From NCBI RefSeq assembly GCF_020360975.1, contig NW_025408682.1:1098501-1162500 (forward strand): a DNA stretch of 64,000 bases. The letters are read 5' to 3'. Source of the DNA: Hirsutella rhossiliensis (taxonomy: Eukaryota; Ascomycota; Sordariomycetes; Hypocreales; Ophiocordycipitaceae). A program made the position numbers and the translations under genes. Position 1 is the stretch's first letter, and the number at the start of each line of letters is the position of its first letter. This document shows positions 40,879 to 53,204 of the stretch, in pieces. The notes beneath the pieces are model-generated. The model was given only the letters and a program-made list of their open reading frames with translations. It was not told the DNA's origin and did not search any database.

Positions 40879-41232
40879 CGAGGGAGGACGTGTAGAGCAA
40901 TGGGCTTTCCTCGATGGATGCATGCCTCTCATGCTCGAGGCTGGCCTCAGCCTCGGTCTTGTGTTGGGAGAGCTCTGACTAATTTCGGCAGGCAGGCTGG
41001 TGCCAATGCCCTTGATGCATTATTTTTTAGCTATTCATCTTGTTCTCGGCCCATTGTGGTGCTTTGTCCGGCCTTTTTCGTGCAGTTCTGTAGGTGCGTT
41101 GAGGCTGGTAGTAGTTGCGGTGCTCTCACCCGGGCAGTGAGACCTACAGCTCTAGTGGGGTGTCCGTCTTCAACCTCGCGTCTTCCCCCAACCAACACCA
41201 TCTCCCTCCTCGTCCACGGCGCAAGCTCTACC
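40879..41232. other. Spacer MCT1 / TRAPPC2L
   Basis: 354 bases holding the MCT1 terminator and the downstream promoter. No gene or repeat is seen. Confidence 0.55.
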
Positions 41233-41930
41233 ATGACGACCGCAATCCCGTCCATCGCCTGCCTAGGCGTCATCGGGCGCAACGTAAGACCTCACCCCTC
41301 CCCCCGCAACCAATTGCTCCCGGCTCACCGTCCGCACGTCAGAACAACCCGCTGCACATGTCCATCTTCCCCTCCCACGACGCGGCAACAGACACGCTCG
41401 CGCCCCTGCGCTCCCCGCTACAGTTCTCGCTCCTCCTCTCCTCCACCATCGACGTCTTCGACCTGCGCGCCCGGCACAGCAGCAGCAGCAACAACAACGG
41501 CGACGGCGGCGGCGCTCAACAACCCCTGGCCGGCGTCGCGGGCCTCGTCACCGGCGACGCGGGCCTCCTGCACGCCATCGACGACCGCCTCGCCGCGTAC
41601 GGCTTCGAGACCAACACGGGCGTCCGCATGGTCTGCGTCGTCGACATGCGCGGCCGCAGCGCCGCCGTCGCAGATGCCGCTGCCGCCGCCGCCGCCGCAG
41701 CCTCCTCTGGCTCGGCGCCGGCGACTAGGCCTTCTGGCGCGGGCCTGCGCGATGCCGAGCTCAAGCCCGTCTTCCGCGCTATGCAGACGGCCTACGTGCG
41801 CCTGCTCCAGAATCCCTTCTTCGACCCGGACGAGCATGCTCCCCTGGGGGGGCGGGGCGGCCGGAGCATCTCGAGCAAGCGCTTCGTTGAGGATATGAGG
41901 CGTATTGGCGAGGCGTGGACGCCGGGGTGA
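41233..41930 (+). CDS. TCA17: Sedlin-family TRAPP subunit (TRAPPC2L / Tca17-like)
   Basis: Two exons (41233-41283 and 41343-41930; intron GTAAGA...CACGTCAG) encode 212 residues. TRAPPC2L/Tca17 helps assemble TRAPP II and III, exchange factors for Rab GTPases at the Golgi. The longin-like fold starts PSIACLGVIGRNNNPLHMSI, followed by LQFSLLLSSTIDVFDLR, LLHAIDDRLAAYGFETNTG, RMVCVVDMRG, LKPVFRAMQTAYVRLLQNPF (shortened) and the C-terminal helix SKRFVEDMRRIGEAW. Low-complexity Ser/Asn/Gly and Ala insertions occur in two loops, including ten alanines encoded by GCC/GCA. The ATG sits in ACCATGACG. Confidence 0.88.
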
Positions 41931-42197
41931 CGAGCCTTTGACTTTGGCCTGCCTACATATAAATGAGCTGATTTGGGGCGCGGCATGGCATGGCGTTTTT
42001 CGGGGGTTTATATCCGGGCTTTTACGATGTTCACGCCGAGGGAGAATGCATTTCCTGTACGACTGAGAGGAAAGCCGTCTCTTTATTCTAGCCCTATCCC
42101 TGTGTTTGTAATCTATAAAGCTTAGGGTGGTCTACATTAAACTTGCAAAATATCAAGGTCCTTACTACTACAGAGTTCCATCTTCCTCCTTTTCCCT

Positions 42198-44117
42198 CTA
42201 TTGCCCATCGTCGTCTTGCTTCCTCAGACGCTCAACGCTCCACTTAGCCAGCCCGACCACCTCCTGCACCTCAACGCTCGGCCCCATGCCCTCACCCGAA
42301 CCTGTCCCGCGCCCAGCCGCCGCAGCCCCAGCCGCCGGCGTCGACGAGGTCCCGCCCTCCCAGTGCCGCGCCTCGGCCGGCAGCGGCTGCCACCAGTCCC
42401 CGGTCCTGGCATGCCACCGCGCGCTGCACAGCTCCCAGAGCCGCGACGCGGCCCTCTTGTACGCGAAGCGCTCGTCCTCGCCCGTAAACGCAGCCGTGTT
42501 GCCAAAGTCGACGACGGCGCCGTGCCGCTGGAGGCCAAAGTCCGAGTCCTGGTCGGGGTTGTACCGCGCCGTGGCCGACTCGGTATCATAGTAGGACACG
42601 TTTGGCCGGAAGGGCGACGTCTGGTCCTGGTACACCTCCGCCACGGTTTCCGAGTACGTCGCGTCGTCTGAGCCCTGGGGTGTCCCCGGCTTGCTCTCCG
42701 GGCCTCGTCGCGCCTCGGGGAAGAAGAGGTCGTCGGGCGGGCTGTCGGCTCTGATGACGAGCTTGCAGCGTGCTTCGTACATGGCGTCGAGAAAGGTGAT
42801 GAATCGGCGCGCCTCGTTCTTCTGCAGCATGGTCAAGACGGGCACTTGGTCGACGATGAAGGTGTGATAGGATGAAGCCATGGTGATGTAGTCGGCGGGT
42901 CCAAAGGCTTCGACCAGTCTGCCGAAGCTCCAGTAGGCAATGCCGTTGCGATGCAGCGGAGTGCACACATTGCGCCCATACACGACGACGGTTGAAGGGT
43001 CCCATGAGATCTCGCCTGCACCAGTCCACGAGAGCGTGTTGCGCACCCTTCGTTCCCATGCTTCTTCGTCCTCTCCGCAAAGGTGGTAGTATTGAGGCTT
43101 CTTGCCGGGCTCGTCATCTTGCTCTAGGCTGCCATCGCCAACTTCGAGTCCTCCCTTTCCCGCAGCCACGGTTCTCGCAGTGTCCCGCGCGTCCACCTCC
43201 TCTCTGCGCCTCCAGTCTTTCGCGCCTTCCATCTGACAGAAATCGCACCTGGCTTTCAGAACCTCGAGGAAGATGGCAAAGTCGCTGCTTTGACCGTACA
43301 GCTCGCCCGCTGGCTTGGCCTGGGCGCCCCATAGCCTCCGTATCAAGCCCTGCGCGGGTTCCGGCGTGTAGTCCGTCCCAACGGCCTTCTGTAGCTCCTC
43401 GGGCATGCGGTTCGACGATGCTACGAGAACGCCACCGAGCTGGAAGAAGGCGACGAAGAGATGGCTGAGGATCTTGCTGGCTGCTCGATCAGGAAGCTGA
43501 AACTCGTCTAGGAACAGGATGGGCGAGTCGTCGATGAGCTTCTTAGCCATCCAGACGAGCGAGTAGTCGGGATCTGGATCGGAGGAATCCGCGGTTCCTT
43601 TGCGCTTCTCGAGCTGGGAAAAGGTGTAGAGCATAAACGTATTGAAATGCCATCGTCGCTTGCGCTCCGTCGGCAAGCCGTGGGCCAGCAAGTCCAGCAG
43701 CATCGACTTGCCTGTTCCCACCTCTCCAGAGAGAAAGAGGCCCTTTGGCGAGTCAATTTCCATGGCCGTTTCGTGCCTATTGAGAATCCTTGTCAAGGCC
43801 ATGCTGTCGCGAAGGTCGGCAGCCGGTAGAAGGTGCCGAAAGAGCGGGTTGCGCCAGATGGCATGATGCCGCAGGGCGAGGATGCCGTGCGCCGCCTCAT
43901 TATCCGGCAGCTTTGGATCGGTGAGGCGGGCCACCTGGCTCAGCCTCTGCCGATACTCAATCTGCGGCGAGTAGTCCTTGATGCGATGATAGACATCGCG
44001 GAGATGCCTTGCCAGTCGATGCTGGGCCGGGTCCGGCGCATATGTGCCAGACCTGACCAGCGTCTGATACTTGACCAAGGGGTCGGTGATGGCAACCGCC
44101 GTAGAAAATCGCTTCAT
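42198..44117 (-). CDS. AFG1: AFG1/LACE1-family mitochondrial ATPase
   Basis: A single-exon 639-residue AAA+-type ATPase. AFG1 (LACE1) acts in the inner-membrane/matrix quality control of respiratory-chain subunits. Walker A is G131-S138 (GEVGTGKS) and Walker B D204-E205 (LFLDEFQLPD). Other family marks are GLFLSGEVGTG, WHFNTFMLYTF, VLVASSNRMPEEL, CDFCQMEGAKDWRR, WSFGRLVEAFGPADY, FITFLDAMYE and KLVIRADSPPDDLF. The C-terminal ~100 residues are longer than in yeast and include a WEGGTSSTPAAGAAAAGRG linker. The N-terminus (MKRFSTAVAI) is only weakly presequence-like. It is divergent from NUP133 and convergent with the TRAPPC2L gene. Confidence 0.92.
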   Translation of the reverse strand: MKRFSTAVAITDPLVKYQTLVRSGTYAPDPAQHRLARHLRDVYHRIKDYSPQIEYRQRLSQVARLTDPKLPDNEAAHGILALRHHAIWRNPLFRHLLPAADLRDSMALTRILNRHETAMEIDSPKGLFLSGEVGTGKSMLLDLLAHGLPTERKRRWHFNTFMLYTFSQLEKRKGTADSSDPDPDYSLVWMAKKLIDDSPILFLDEFQLPDRAASKILSHLFVAFFQLGGVLVASSNRMPEELQKAVGTDYTPEPAQGLIRRLWGAQAKPAGELYGQSSDFAIFLEVLKARCDFCQMEGAKDWRRREEVDARDTARTVAAGKGGLEVGDGSLEQDDEPGKKPQYYHLCGEDEEAWERRVRNTLSWTGAGEISWDPSTVVVYGRNVCTPLHRNGIAYWSFGRLVEAFGPADYITMASSYHTFIVDQVPVLTMLQKNEARRFITFLDAMYEARCKLVIRADSPPDDLFFPEARRGPESKPGTPQGSDDATYSETVAEVYQDQTSPFRPNVSYYDTESATARYNPDQDSDFGLQRHGAVVDFGNTAAFTGEDERFAYKRAASRLWELCSARWHARTGDWWQPLPAEARHWEGGTSSTPAAGAAAAGRGTGSGEGMGPSVEVQEVVGLAKWSVERLRKQDDDGQ

Positions 44118-45025
44118 TGTTTCTCGGGTCTGGAGTTGGTCATGGCCACGAGATGGAGCAAGCCCGGCACCTTCTTGTCGAGGCTACAAATGGCCGGCTC
44201 GAAGCCTAGCATGTTGACATGGGCAGTCCTGGAGCTTGGCTATGACGGACTTGCCGGACAGCCACAGTATGTTGTTTCTCAAAAGCCTGATTCCAACGAG
44301 CTGGTACAGTTTCTGGGAGCCTTTGGAGACGTCGGCAATCGAGAAGTCGCCGATGAAGCCGCGACAGGGCCAAGAGCTGCGGACAATGGGCCGTCAGGTC
44401 AAGAGGGCTAATTGGGTGAGGCGGCCAATGAATCGCGAGCTGTGCTGTGTGCATGTGGTTGGTGGTTGCACGGCGATCGATCGGTGGGCAAATGATTCAG
44501 TGACGACAGAGGTACCTCGTGGTCAGCACGGTGAGTATCGAGTATATTAGATGGCACCGACGTGGCCAGTACGGGTGTAAGCTCCTTTCATAGTCTCTTG
44601 CCACCCATTAGTCCAGGGCGATACCTCTCTATTGGTAAGGTGAGGTACCTCTCTCACCCCACTAGCAGTGAGACCCACAGCAGCAAAAGGCCGTTGCGCG
44701 CCAGGGCGGTCACCTGGACTTTGGTAGGCCTAGCTTTTCTGCCAGGGATCGATTTGTTTTTCGACCAAGGCAGCTGCGCAACGCTCACTGCCCGCCCACC
44801 TCCAACCCCCATCCTCACCATCGCCATCTCGCCGCCGCGTTGGTCCAGGTACGACTGCCGTTCATCTCTCGTCTCGCCCGCTGCCTCCAAGACTGGGCTG
44901 GGCGGCCCGAGATGCGCCAGTGAAGCCGCGACACCGTCCCGCGCGCGCTCGTTCCCAACACCTACCCCCGTTCTCGAAACCAGCATCCCTCATCACCAAA
45001 ATCTACTGCAAACATCCCTTGCAAC
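44118..45025. promoter_or_regulatory. Divergent spacer AFG1 / NUP133
   Basis: 908 bases with outward promoters at both sides. Between 44500 and 44660 there are several GAGGTACCTC-like motifs (44510-44520, 44640-44655). The small open frames lack support. Confidence 0.5.
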
Positions 45026-48000
45026 ATGTTTTCTCCATCCGCTGCCGACGGAGGCCCGGCCACGGCCACTCGATCGCGCCGCCGCCAGCGTCCCAAGAGC
45101 TCGGAAAGCCTCGTCCAGCAGCCAAAGGCCAAGCGACAGCGCCTCCCGCTGACGGAGCAAACTTTTGCCAATCCAGAGCCCCAATCCGACATGACGGAGC
45201 TCAAGACGGACAAGGTTGCAACCCTCGATTCCAAGCACGCTGCGACCATCGACACTCCTCGCAGGGAACTTGTCGTGCGCGCCAAAAAGTCCAAGCACGG
45301 TGACCGAGCTGCAAACAAAGGCGACGGCAGTCTTGTCCTGGTTCGTGCGCCTTAACCTTTTCAGAAGACTGTTTTTTTCTCTCTAACTTTGTTCGTCCAG
45401 ACAAGCACAAACGCCTTCACCGTCTCCAAGCTGCCTGCTTTGCCAGATAGAATCAGGTCGGATTGGTCGGGTATGTTTCGTCGCGCCGTGTTTCGGGGCC
45501 AAAGCTAACAGCAATCTCAACAAGGAAATCAACACGCCGAAATCTTCTCGTCGACCGGTTACGCCTTGACTCTGACACCGGCGCATGCCATCGTCTGGCC
45601 GTACAACGCGACTTCACAATCGCCCGAAACATTCACCTTCACGTTGCCTTCGGCATCCAAACCGAGCGACCCTCTCCCGGTGGGATGCCTCGTCTCCCCT
45701 CCTGCATCCTCGACCGAGCCTGGTCTCGTCGTCGTCATGTCCGGCAGCGGCAAAGTTGTCTACTGGGAGTCGATATCCAGCGCGGCCACTTTTGCCTTCA
45801 TCAAGAAGGATCGATCCGGCGTCGAGCACCTGATATCCGGCATGTCTTCGGGGGAAAAGGTCATTGCCATCACCAATGCAGAGTCGGCAGGCTTTATCTT
45901 GACTTTCAGCACCGGACGATTGGCATACATGAGTGCGAGGGATGGCCATGGCCGGCCCGCCGTTTCGGTTCAGTTCTTGCGGACTGGTCTCGTCTCCTCG
46001 GGAAGTGGCATATTTGGGAGCATTCGCCATGCCTTTTCGCACTTGTCCCTGCGAGGCGACGTTGCAGCCGTCCGCGCCGATCGATCAGCCCGCGTCGGCG
46101 AGCGGAGCATTGTTGCGCTCACGAGTAGAGGCAAGCTGCAATCTTGGGTAGTGCACCGTGGCGGCCATCATGAGCCCACTGGCGAGGCCGATATTCGAGA
46201 GCGCCTGGTCGCAGCTCTTCAGGAAACGGACCGCGCGAGCCAGGGGTTCCCGGGCGACTCTTTTGAAGCCCTCGACTTCACCTTCGTCCCCAAAGGCCTG
46301 GAACGCAAGTATCTGGCCCTGAGTAGGCTAAGCGACGCCATGGCATCCGACAGCCCCAACGTGCAGCATCTACTGCTGCTCGTTAGCCTGTCCCGGAGGA
46401 GTGTTTCCCGGTATGCGTTGGTTGAGGTGATCCTGACCCCCGACGATTGTCAAATCGGCATGATTCGACCCATCACTTCCTACTCGACACCCTCGGCACA
46501 GGCGGAACCTACGCAAAGCTTGAGACCACGCATCTACCTGCCGCGCCCGGCCCTCGTGGCCTTTGTCGTCCTCGATCATGCCGCGATAATCGCATCTGTG
46601 GCAACTCCGCCAGAGTCTCCCGAGTCGCAGCTTCAGTCGGACAGCCACATCCTGCCGGCCTCCTTTGAGGACGTGGTTGATTTCCGAGAAGACAATGTCC
46701 ACGAAATCGTCGGCTCTGGCTTTGAGGAGACCCCAGCGATACCCTACGGACACGAAGAAAACCGAGCGGTTCGGCACAAGACCAAGAACCCGGCTGTGGT
46801 GCTCGTGGTTCGCGGCGCGGGCGTCGTGCGGATTGTGACGACCGACGTGGACAAATTTGCCAGCGATCAGCCTCCTCAAGTGTCTGCTAAGAGCAAACTG
46901 GAGCAGGCCGTCTTCTTTGGCACCAAAAAAGACAACCCGCTTGTGTTCGACGGCCGACAAGACTTCGAATTCACCAGCGATGAGATAGCCAAGGCGGCGC
47001 TTGAAGTCAGTCACGAAATTCTATGTTCGTCTTCGTCCTACATATCCACACTGCCGGCGTCCCTGGAAGAGAATCTCCGTGCTCGATCGAGCGCACTGGA
47101 GAGACTCATGTTGCACCTCAAGGCCATTGGGGCGGATCTGGATCGAAACACCCGCTGGAAGCTCCTGTTCAACGCGGAGAAGATGCACGTTGCCATTCTG
47201 CTGTGGAGACGGCACGAAGCCTTCACGGCGACCCGACCTGCGGATGACAAAAAGAGTCTGGTTGGCTCTATCATCGAATTCATCCAGGAGGGCCATCACC
47301 GCCATCCCAACACAAGCATTGGCGAGGTGGACGCAGTGCGACATTGGTTTACCAACGACGTATATCGCCTCGAGCTCTTTGTAGCCTGGGCGTACGAGGT
47401 TATCAAGGTCTCGTATAAAGACAAGCTTCTGGACGATGCTCGCATGACGATTGCGCTGCACGAGGCAATGCACGTCAACATCATCACCCACACGGGAGCA
47501 CACGAATTCCGAAAGAATAACCTGGCCCTGTACGGCCTCGGCCAAGAGCAGCTGCGGATGGGCATCCTGCGCGACGGATATGAAGGCCTTCCAGAGCCTT
47601 GGACCGGCTGTCTCTACATCGCCAACAACGCCAAGCGTCTCGCCGATCTCTGCGATCAGTGGTTTAACAAATACGAGCAGCTACGAAAATCAGACCCCGG
47701 CCTCATGACGAGGATCTACGACGACCTGCCGGCGCTGATTGATAGCATGCTCATGGCAGTGTTGGAGTACGCTCGCTGGGGAACGGCAAACTCGGAGCGC
47801 AAGGCGCTGGCGCAGGAGTACGTCAAGACGTACGACGCGGAGCGACATGCCAGGCCCGTGGCCTTGGCCCACCTTGGCAGGTGGGAGCAGGGCGCCAAGA
47901 TTGCCGAGAAGCACGGCTGTCTCAGCGCTCTAGCGGTCATCCTGCTCGAACATGTCGATATGCTGGAGCAGCGAATGGACGAGCCGGACGTGTCCGAAGC

Positions 48001-49301
48001 GGAGCTGACGAGCTTGAAAAATCTGCGCCAGACAAAGAAGACGCAACTGGAGGATTCTTTTGGGAAATACGGCGAGCCGTTTGCATTCCCCGTCTACGAC
48101 TGCCTTCTCACGAAACACGGCGTGGCGGCTGTGTTGGATTTTGAGCTGGACACGCTGGGGTTCAAAACTCGATTTCTTCGAAGCCGGCCAAGCCTTGCTC
48201 GCATATCATGGATCAACGACATACAGCAGGAGAAGGACTTTAGTCACGCGTCCAGCACCCTTGTGACTTTGGCACTGTCAAGCGAAAATCAAGTCTGGAA
48301 GAAGAAGATTGAACTGAGTCTGGGCAAGCTCGCGATCTTGGCCGACGCTGAGGGTCAGCCTCAACCGCAACACTCCTTCACGGTGAGATCCGACGAGGTT
48401 CACAGTGACAGGAGGCTCGAGCAGGTCGACAAGGAGTTGATCGTTGTCCGAATCCAAGACCACCTGTACAGCCAGGTGTTCCCGAGCACGTATGATGCCG
48501 TCGACAGCGCCGCTGCTCTCAACTTCGCCCTCGAAGCTCACAGCACCAATATTCCTCGGCGGCAGAAGGCACTGCTCCAGCTCTTCACCGATGGCATGAC
48601 GAAGCTGCTGGACCATCAGGCTCTCGACCCAATGTACCTCATTGATCTGCTGACCCTGGTTGCCCTGGGCCCTGAGTCGAGGGAGGAGATTGCACATCCA
48701 TTCTGGATGGCGTTGAAGGTCGCGGAGACTGCCTGCCACGCTGACGAAGCCAAAAACGCCAAGAAGCTGATTTGGAGACGACTGTTCATCCGGGATGACT
48801 GGGCCAAGATCAACGACACGCAGCTCAAAGATGATGTCGAGGTTGTGAATCGCGTCGCGGACACTGAACTGTTTGCCATGTTTACGGACTGCATTCGGTT
48901 TCGTAAGCTCCCTTTGCTCTAAGCTTATTGCGTGACTTGCTAACACCGAGACAGAGAACCCACAGATGCCATTCCAATATATGGTGCCCCAGGAGAGCCT
49001 GGGTGTCTTTACCGAGACTCTCGACCGCCGATTCCAGAACTTTTCCGAGAGCGAGCAGGCCAAGCTGGTCGAGGCAATGCGGTGGGAGGATAAGGTCCTC
49101 ACCCAGTACATTGAGAAGAACCGGCTGGGCAACTGGGTGCGGTCGGCCTACGAAACGGCCCAGACAGAGCTTGAGGGCATCGCGGAAGACGCTGTCCGCG
49201 CCGGCGGCTCTGCGGTCGACGCGCGCGAGCGTATCCCGCTGTTTGGCCGCAGACGCAGTTCTGCGGCGGGCCATGCCGCCCCCCAGTTGGGCTCGGCGTA
49301 A
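45026..49301 (+). CDS. NUP133: Nucleoporin Nup133
   Basis: Four exons (45026-45340, 45401-45470, 45525-48902, 48955-49301) encode about 1369 residues. Nup133 is a Y-complex scaffold subunit of the nuclear pore. A disordered basic N-terminus (TRSRRRQRPKSS) precedes the beta-propeller, which starts LPALPDRIRSDWS and continues TGYALTLTPAHAIVWPYN and VVVMSGSGKVVYWESI. The remainder is helical: NTRWKLLFNAEKMHVAILLWRR, KTRFLRSRPSLARISWIND, SSEN and, near the end, MPFQYMVPQESLG. Intron two (45471-45524) ends in CAACAAG, an AAG acceptor, which is the only one keeping the frame; introns one and three have CAG ends. The last intron (52 nt) joins CIRF to QNPQ. Confidence 0.9.
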
Positions 49302-50109
49302 GGGGAAATGGCCCGTTTTCATTGACCGGCGTTGAACTCTTGTCATTTGACGCGTGTTTTTTTTGCATCACGGCTGCCTGGTGCCACCACAAGCACAGAA
49401 TGTATACTAATTGAAAACTGGGAACGAGTGAGAGGGTGGGAAGAGGAGAAGCGTCCTCACAGGAACGAAGGAGCCGTGGACGAGACTCCGCGGCTGTGGC
49501 CCTGGGTCTCCCGCGGCTGCGGATGATACCTCGGGGGGGCCGCATGACGATCGTTCAGGGCGGGCTTGCTTACTGCATGGATGACTGAGGGTACGTGAGG
49601 GAGAAGATGAAGATGAAGGGACAAAATCGGACGGTTTGCCGTGGACTGGATCACGGCGGGTACCACCAAAACGCTCTGTGTTTCCTTTCCTCTTTTGCTA
49701 GGCGGGGAGAATGAATCATGTCCTCGGCGGGTGGGGGCTCGCCTTGACGGCCAATCAAGGCCTCTCACACTGCGTCTGCCCTGCGCCCGTGCCTATGAGA
49801 GTGATGAGGCGGGGTTATCCGTTACGCCGATGACCATGTACTGAATGTATGTTTCGGCAATAGCTTTCTCGAGGCGGCCACCAAGATGCGTGATGTCACG
49901 AAGGGGATTCACTGCAGCACATACGGGCGTCAAAGGCATATTCATTCCGGCGTTAATTACATGCCAGCCACGCCCCGGGCGCCAGTCTCAATCTCCTCGG
50001 CGCATCTTCCTCGATTAAAAAAAAAAGGAGCGCAACCTTTTCCCAGTCCCGTTGTACCATGCATGCGCAAACCGTCGAGCTCCAGAGAGCCAATGTGCTG
50101 CAGGGCAGC
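49302..50109. other. Convergent spacer NUP133 / eIF2-beta
   Basis: 808 bases between stop codons; contains a 9-A run at ~50017-50028 near the eIF2-beta 3' end. No coding signal. Confidence 0.55.
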
Positions 50110-51567
50110 CTAGACCTTCATCTTTCTTCTCTTGCCAACCTGGGCGGAGAAACCCGTCTTGATGGCCGTGACACTGCGTCGGGATCCGCAGTTGTTGCAA
50201 GTGATGAAGTATAGTCGGTTCTCGCCCTTGCTGAGCTCGGTATCGGGCGACTTGCACGTCTTGCACGTCACGTATTCGACTGCACGTATTCGTGTCAGTG
50301 ATCATGTCTCCGGGGAAGCGCTGGTGTGGAGACTTACTGATGTATTTCCTGACGACATTTTCAATCTGTTTTTGCTGGAACCGACCCTTGATGACTAGTC
50401 TCCTACTTCCGTCAACGGAGCCGTTTGTTCCCAGCTCGGCAAACAGGTAAGCCGTAACGTGCTCGTCTGTACGCTTCATGCGCTTGCAAATGTCGGCAAT
50501 GTTGGCAAATACGGTCTTCCGGTTGCCTTCGCGCATGCACTGCGGCGGCGGGATCTTGTAGCTCCTTGTACCACTGAGGGCATGGTCGGGGTTCTTCTGC
50601 GACAGCTGGCTGAAGAAGCGCTGGAGCAGGAGGCTGTAGCCGATGGCCTTTGTCTCGTCGTGAGCCCAGATGCCGGTGCCAGAGTCCATGTCGCCCTGCT
50701 CCTCGACCTCGGGATCTGCGCCATCGTCGGCATCCTTGACCTCGAGCTGCTTGAGCTTCGCCGTGAAGTCGTCATCCTCGCCGGCGTCCTTGGCCTTCTT
50801 CTTCTTTTTCTTCTTCATGGTCAGGTCGAGGCCGCCGTCATCGACGGGAGCGGCGCCGTCCTCGGCGCCCTCGGCACCCTCAGCCGCCTTCTTCTTCTTC
50901 TTTTTCTTCAGGAGAGAGAGGTCGAGGCCGCCATCCTCGGGAGGGGGGGCGTCGTCAGTGGCGGCTTGAGGGGAGGCATCAGTAAAGGCTCCGAGGGCAG
51001 CAGACAACGGCGGCGTACGAGCAGAGTGGGACTGGGCCGTGTCCTTGGGCTCTTCGGTGGCGTTGACCATGGTGACGGAGCCGTCGGAGGCGACGATTAC
51101 TTGTGCCTTTTTGAAGGTGACTGATTTTCGAGGCTTTCGCTGAACGTGTTCCTGCGGGGAAAAGAAAAAGAGAAGCGTTAGCAAGACCGTGGATGCAGGA
51201 GGAGGTATCAAGGAAGGACGGCAAGTGGGAAAACGGTTCGTACCGACGGAAAGGGGGGGGAAGGGGATAGAGGGACAGAGGATGGGGAGCTGGGGTGAGT
51301 CAAGAAGGCGACTGAGGCGAAAAAGATTGGTTGCCTTCGCGCGAGGGAGCTCTGGGATGGTGGTGGTTGGACGGAACAATGGACGGGCCAGGGCGGGGCA
51401 AGGTACAAAGTACAGTGAGGCGGCTTACCTCATCCTGCCGGCAACCCGAGCCGGATTGTGTAGAAGGGCTGTCTGTTGTACAGTGGGCGATGGAAAGGTG
51501 CAACAGAGTGCAAGGGGAAAAGGGAGATGAGGAAAAGAAGAGATTCAAGACTCACTTGGTTGTCCAT
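50110..51567 (-). CDS. SUI3: Translation initiation factor eIF2 beta subunit
   Basis: Three exons (51567-51556, 51151-50338, 50279-50110) encode about 331 residues. eIF2-beta is part of the GTPase complex that brings Met-tRNAi to the 40S subunit. The first exon is just four codons (MDNQ) before a 404-nt intron; the next starts [18 protein letters not shown]. Two poly-lysine blocks of seven Lys (K-boxes, binding eIF5/eIF2B-epsilon) are present where yeast has three. The core has [49 protein letters not shown] and [15 protein letters not shown]. The zinc ribbon comes after the last intron: CKTC and CNNC with [13 protein letters not shown]. The start is the only in-frame ATG that splices correctly. 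Confidence 0.92.
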
Positions 51568-52248
51568 GGCTGTATGCAGTCCGAAGTTAAAAGTAGGTGT
51601 GCTTGTGTACCTGTTGTCTCCTTTGGATGGGTTGAGAGAGCGGAGGGTGCGGGCGTGCGTCTGTAGCGACAAGGTGGTGGCAGTCAACAGGGTAACCAAG
51701 CGGCCTCTCCTTACCAGCCCGCGTCGCTGCTAGCCCGGAACGGTCTGCGTCGACGTCGGTTGCTCGAGCAAGGAAAAGAGGGGATGCCTGCGGCCTTTTG
51801 GAATTTCTTTGTTGGTGAGGAAAGGGTTGTGCACAGTAGTCGCACACAGTCCAGAGCGAGTGACGAGGTGGACAACACGTCATGACACAGCGCTTGCACG
51901 TGATGCAATGACTCGTTTCCGGGTCAAGCACGTGATGATAAGCCTCTGGGCCCTCCGAATCGGTCATCAGCTCTCCGGCCGTTGAGACGACGGACGACGA
52001 GCTCCAGCCATCACCCGTCCGCGACTCCATGAGCACCCCTACGCCGCCCCGCCAGGCGTACTCGTGCAGGCGACTCCCTTGACGCAGCCCTCGCTCCGCT
52101 GGAACTCAAACCGCCCGACGCTTGAAGCTCCTCCTCAAACCACGCTCTTCACCCGTCTTCTCGGTCCTTCCAGTTTCCGATAGCGCCGACGACCCTTCGA
52201 ACCCTCGCCTCCCTTACGCGGGACTGGTATCAAGCCGTCAACATCACA
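51568..52248. promoter_or_regulatory. Divergent promoter eIF2-beta / MIM2
   Basis: 681 bases between opposite start codons. The half next to MIM2 (52080-52248) is C/T-rich. No additional gene is seen. Confidence 0.6.
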
Positions 52249-52660
52249 ATGGCGGCCGCCGAATCCCTCATCGACCTCCACGACACGTCACTGTCCGACG
52301 ACAAGGACGACGTCGACTCCCTGCCTTCCCTGTCAACAAGCGACATCTACTCCGATGCCGACTCCGAGGCCCAGGCCGAGTGGGAACGGAGCTTGGAGCA
52401 GCTCCAGCTCGTCCTCACCATGATGGTTGTGCCGTGGGTGGGCAAGTACTTTGGGCGCAAGTTTGCCTTTTGGAGTAAGACGGCCCTCTGTCCCCTTTCT
52501 TTGTGTCGTTAGCATGCGTCATGGTTGGCTGACGGCCTCGTTAACGCTGCTGCCAGGCTGGGCTCGGTATCTGGAATGGATGCACAACGTCGAGGTGCAG
52601 TGGACAAACAAGAAGACGTTCAAGGCCGCGGGTGTCGTAGAGACGGCCGCAACGCTGTAG
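52249..52660 (+). CDS. MIM2: Mitochondrial import protein Mim2
   Basis: Two exons (52249-52474 and 52557-52660) encode 109 residues. With Mim1, Mim2 inserts helical proteins into the mitochondrial outer membrane. The acidic cytosolic N-terminus (SDDKDDVDSLPSLSTSDIYS) leads to AEWERSLEQLQLVLTMMVVP, then VGKYFGRKFAFWS and, across the intron, WARYLEWMH. The E-W-x2-SLEQL...GK-x2-GRK pattern is specific for the family, and the single membrane helix is at LQLVLTMMVVPWVGKYF. The intron (GTAAGA...TGCCAG, 82 nt) restores SWARY. Confidence 0.85.
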
Positions 52661-53204
52661 GCGCACACCTCGACTCATACGTGCTCTGTTTGGCATGGGA
52701 ATGCAACACCCACGACGAATTGAGGCAAGGAAACCAAGATAATTTGCGGGCTCTTGTCGTGCGTGCGAACACACAGTTCCCCGACGACCATGGCCCTGAA
52801 ATAGAGGACAAGTGCAACGTTGAGAAGGGGGTTGTGGGGTCTCACAGCTGCCACAAGCTTCAGGGGACTCTTATGCTACCGACACGTACGTCGCCGAATT
52901 TACAATGGGCGGCGAGCGATAGACCTTTCTCTGTAGACCGCGTCATGGGCGGACAACATATGCAGTGCACGTTATTGGACAAGTAATAATATATACGGAG
53001 TTTGCCTACATGCATTTAGTTTGTCTGAATCATGCTCGGGAGCATCACTGTAGTGTAATCATAGACTCTTGCGTATGCACAAATGACGGAATTACCCAAT
53101 ATTTCCACCAACACGACCCAGCCGTGACTATCCACGCTCCAAAGACAACTCCTGCATTACATCTTCTTTCAGTTCGCCCTTGTGGCGTAGGGGCAACCTC
53201 TCGT
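52661..53204. other. Convergent spacer MIM2 / NCE102
   Basis: 544 bases without coding support; the terminators of both genes should be here. Confidence 0.55.
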
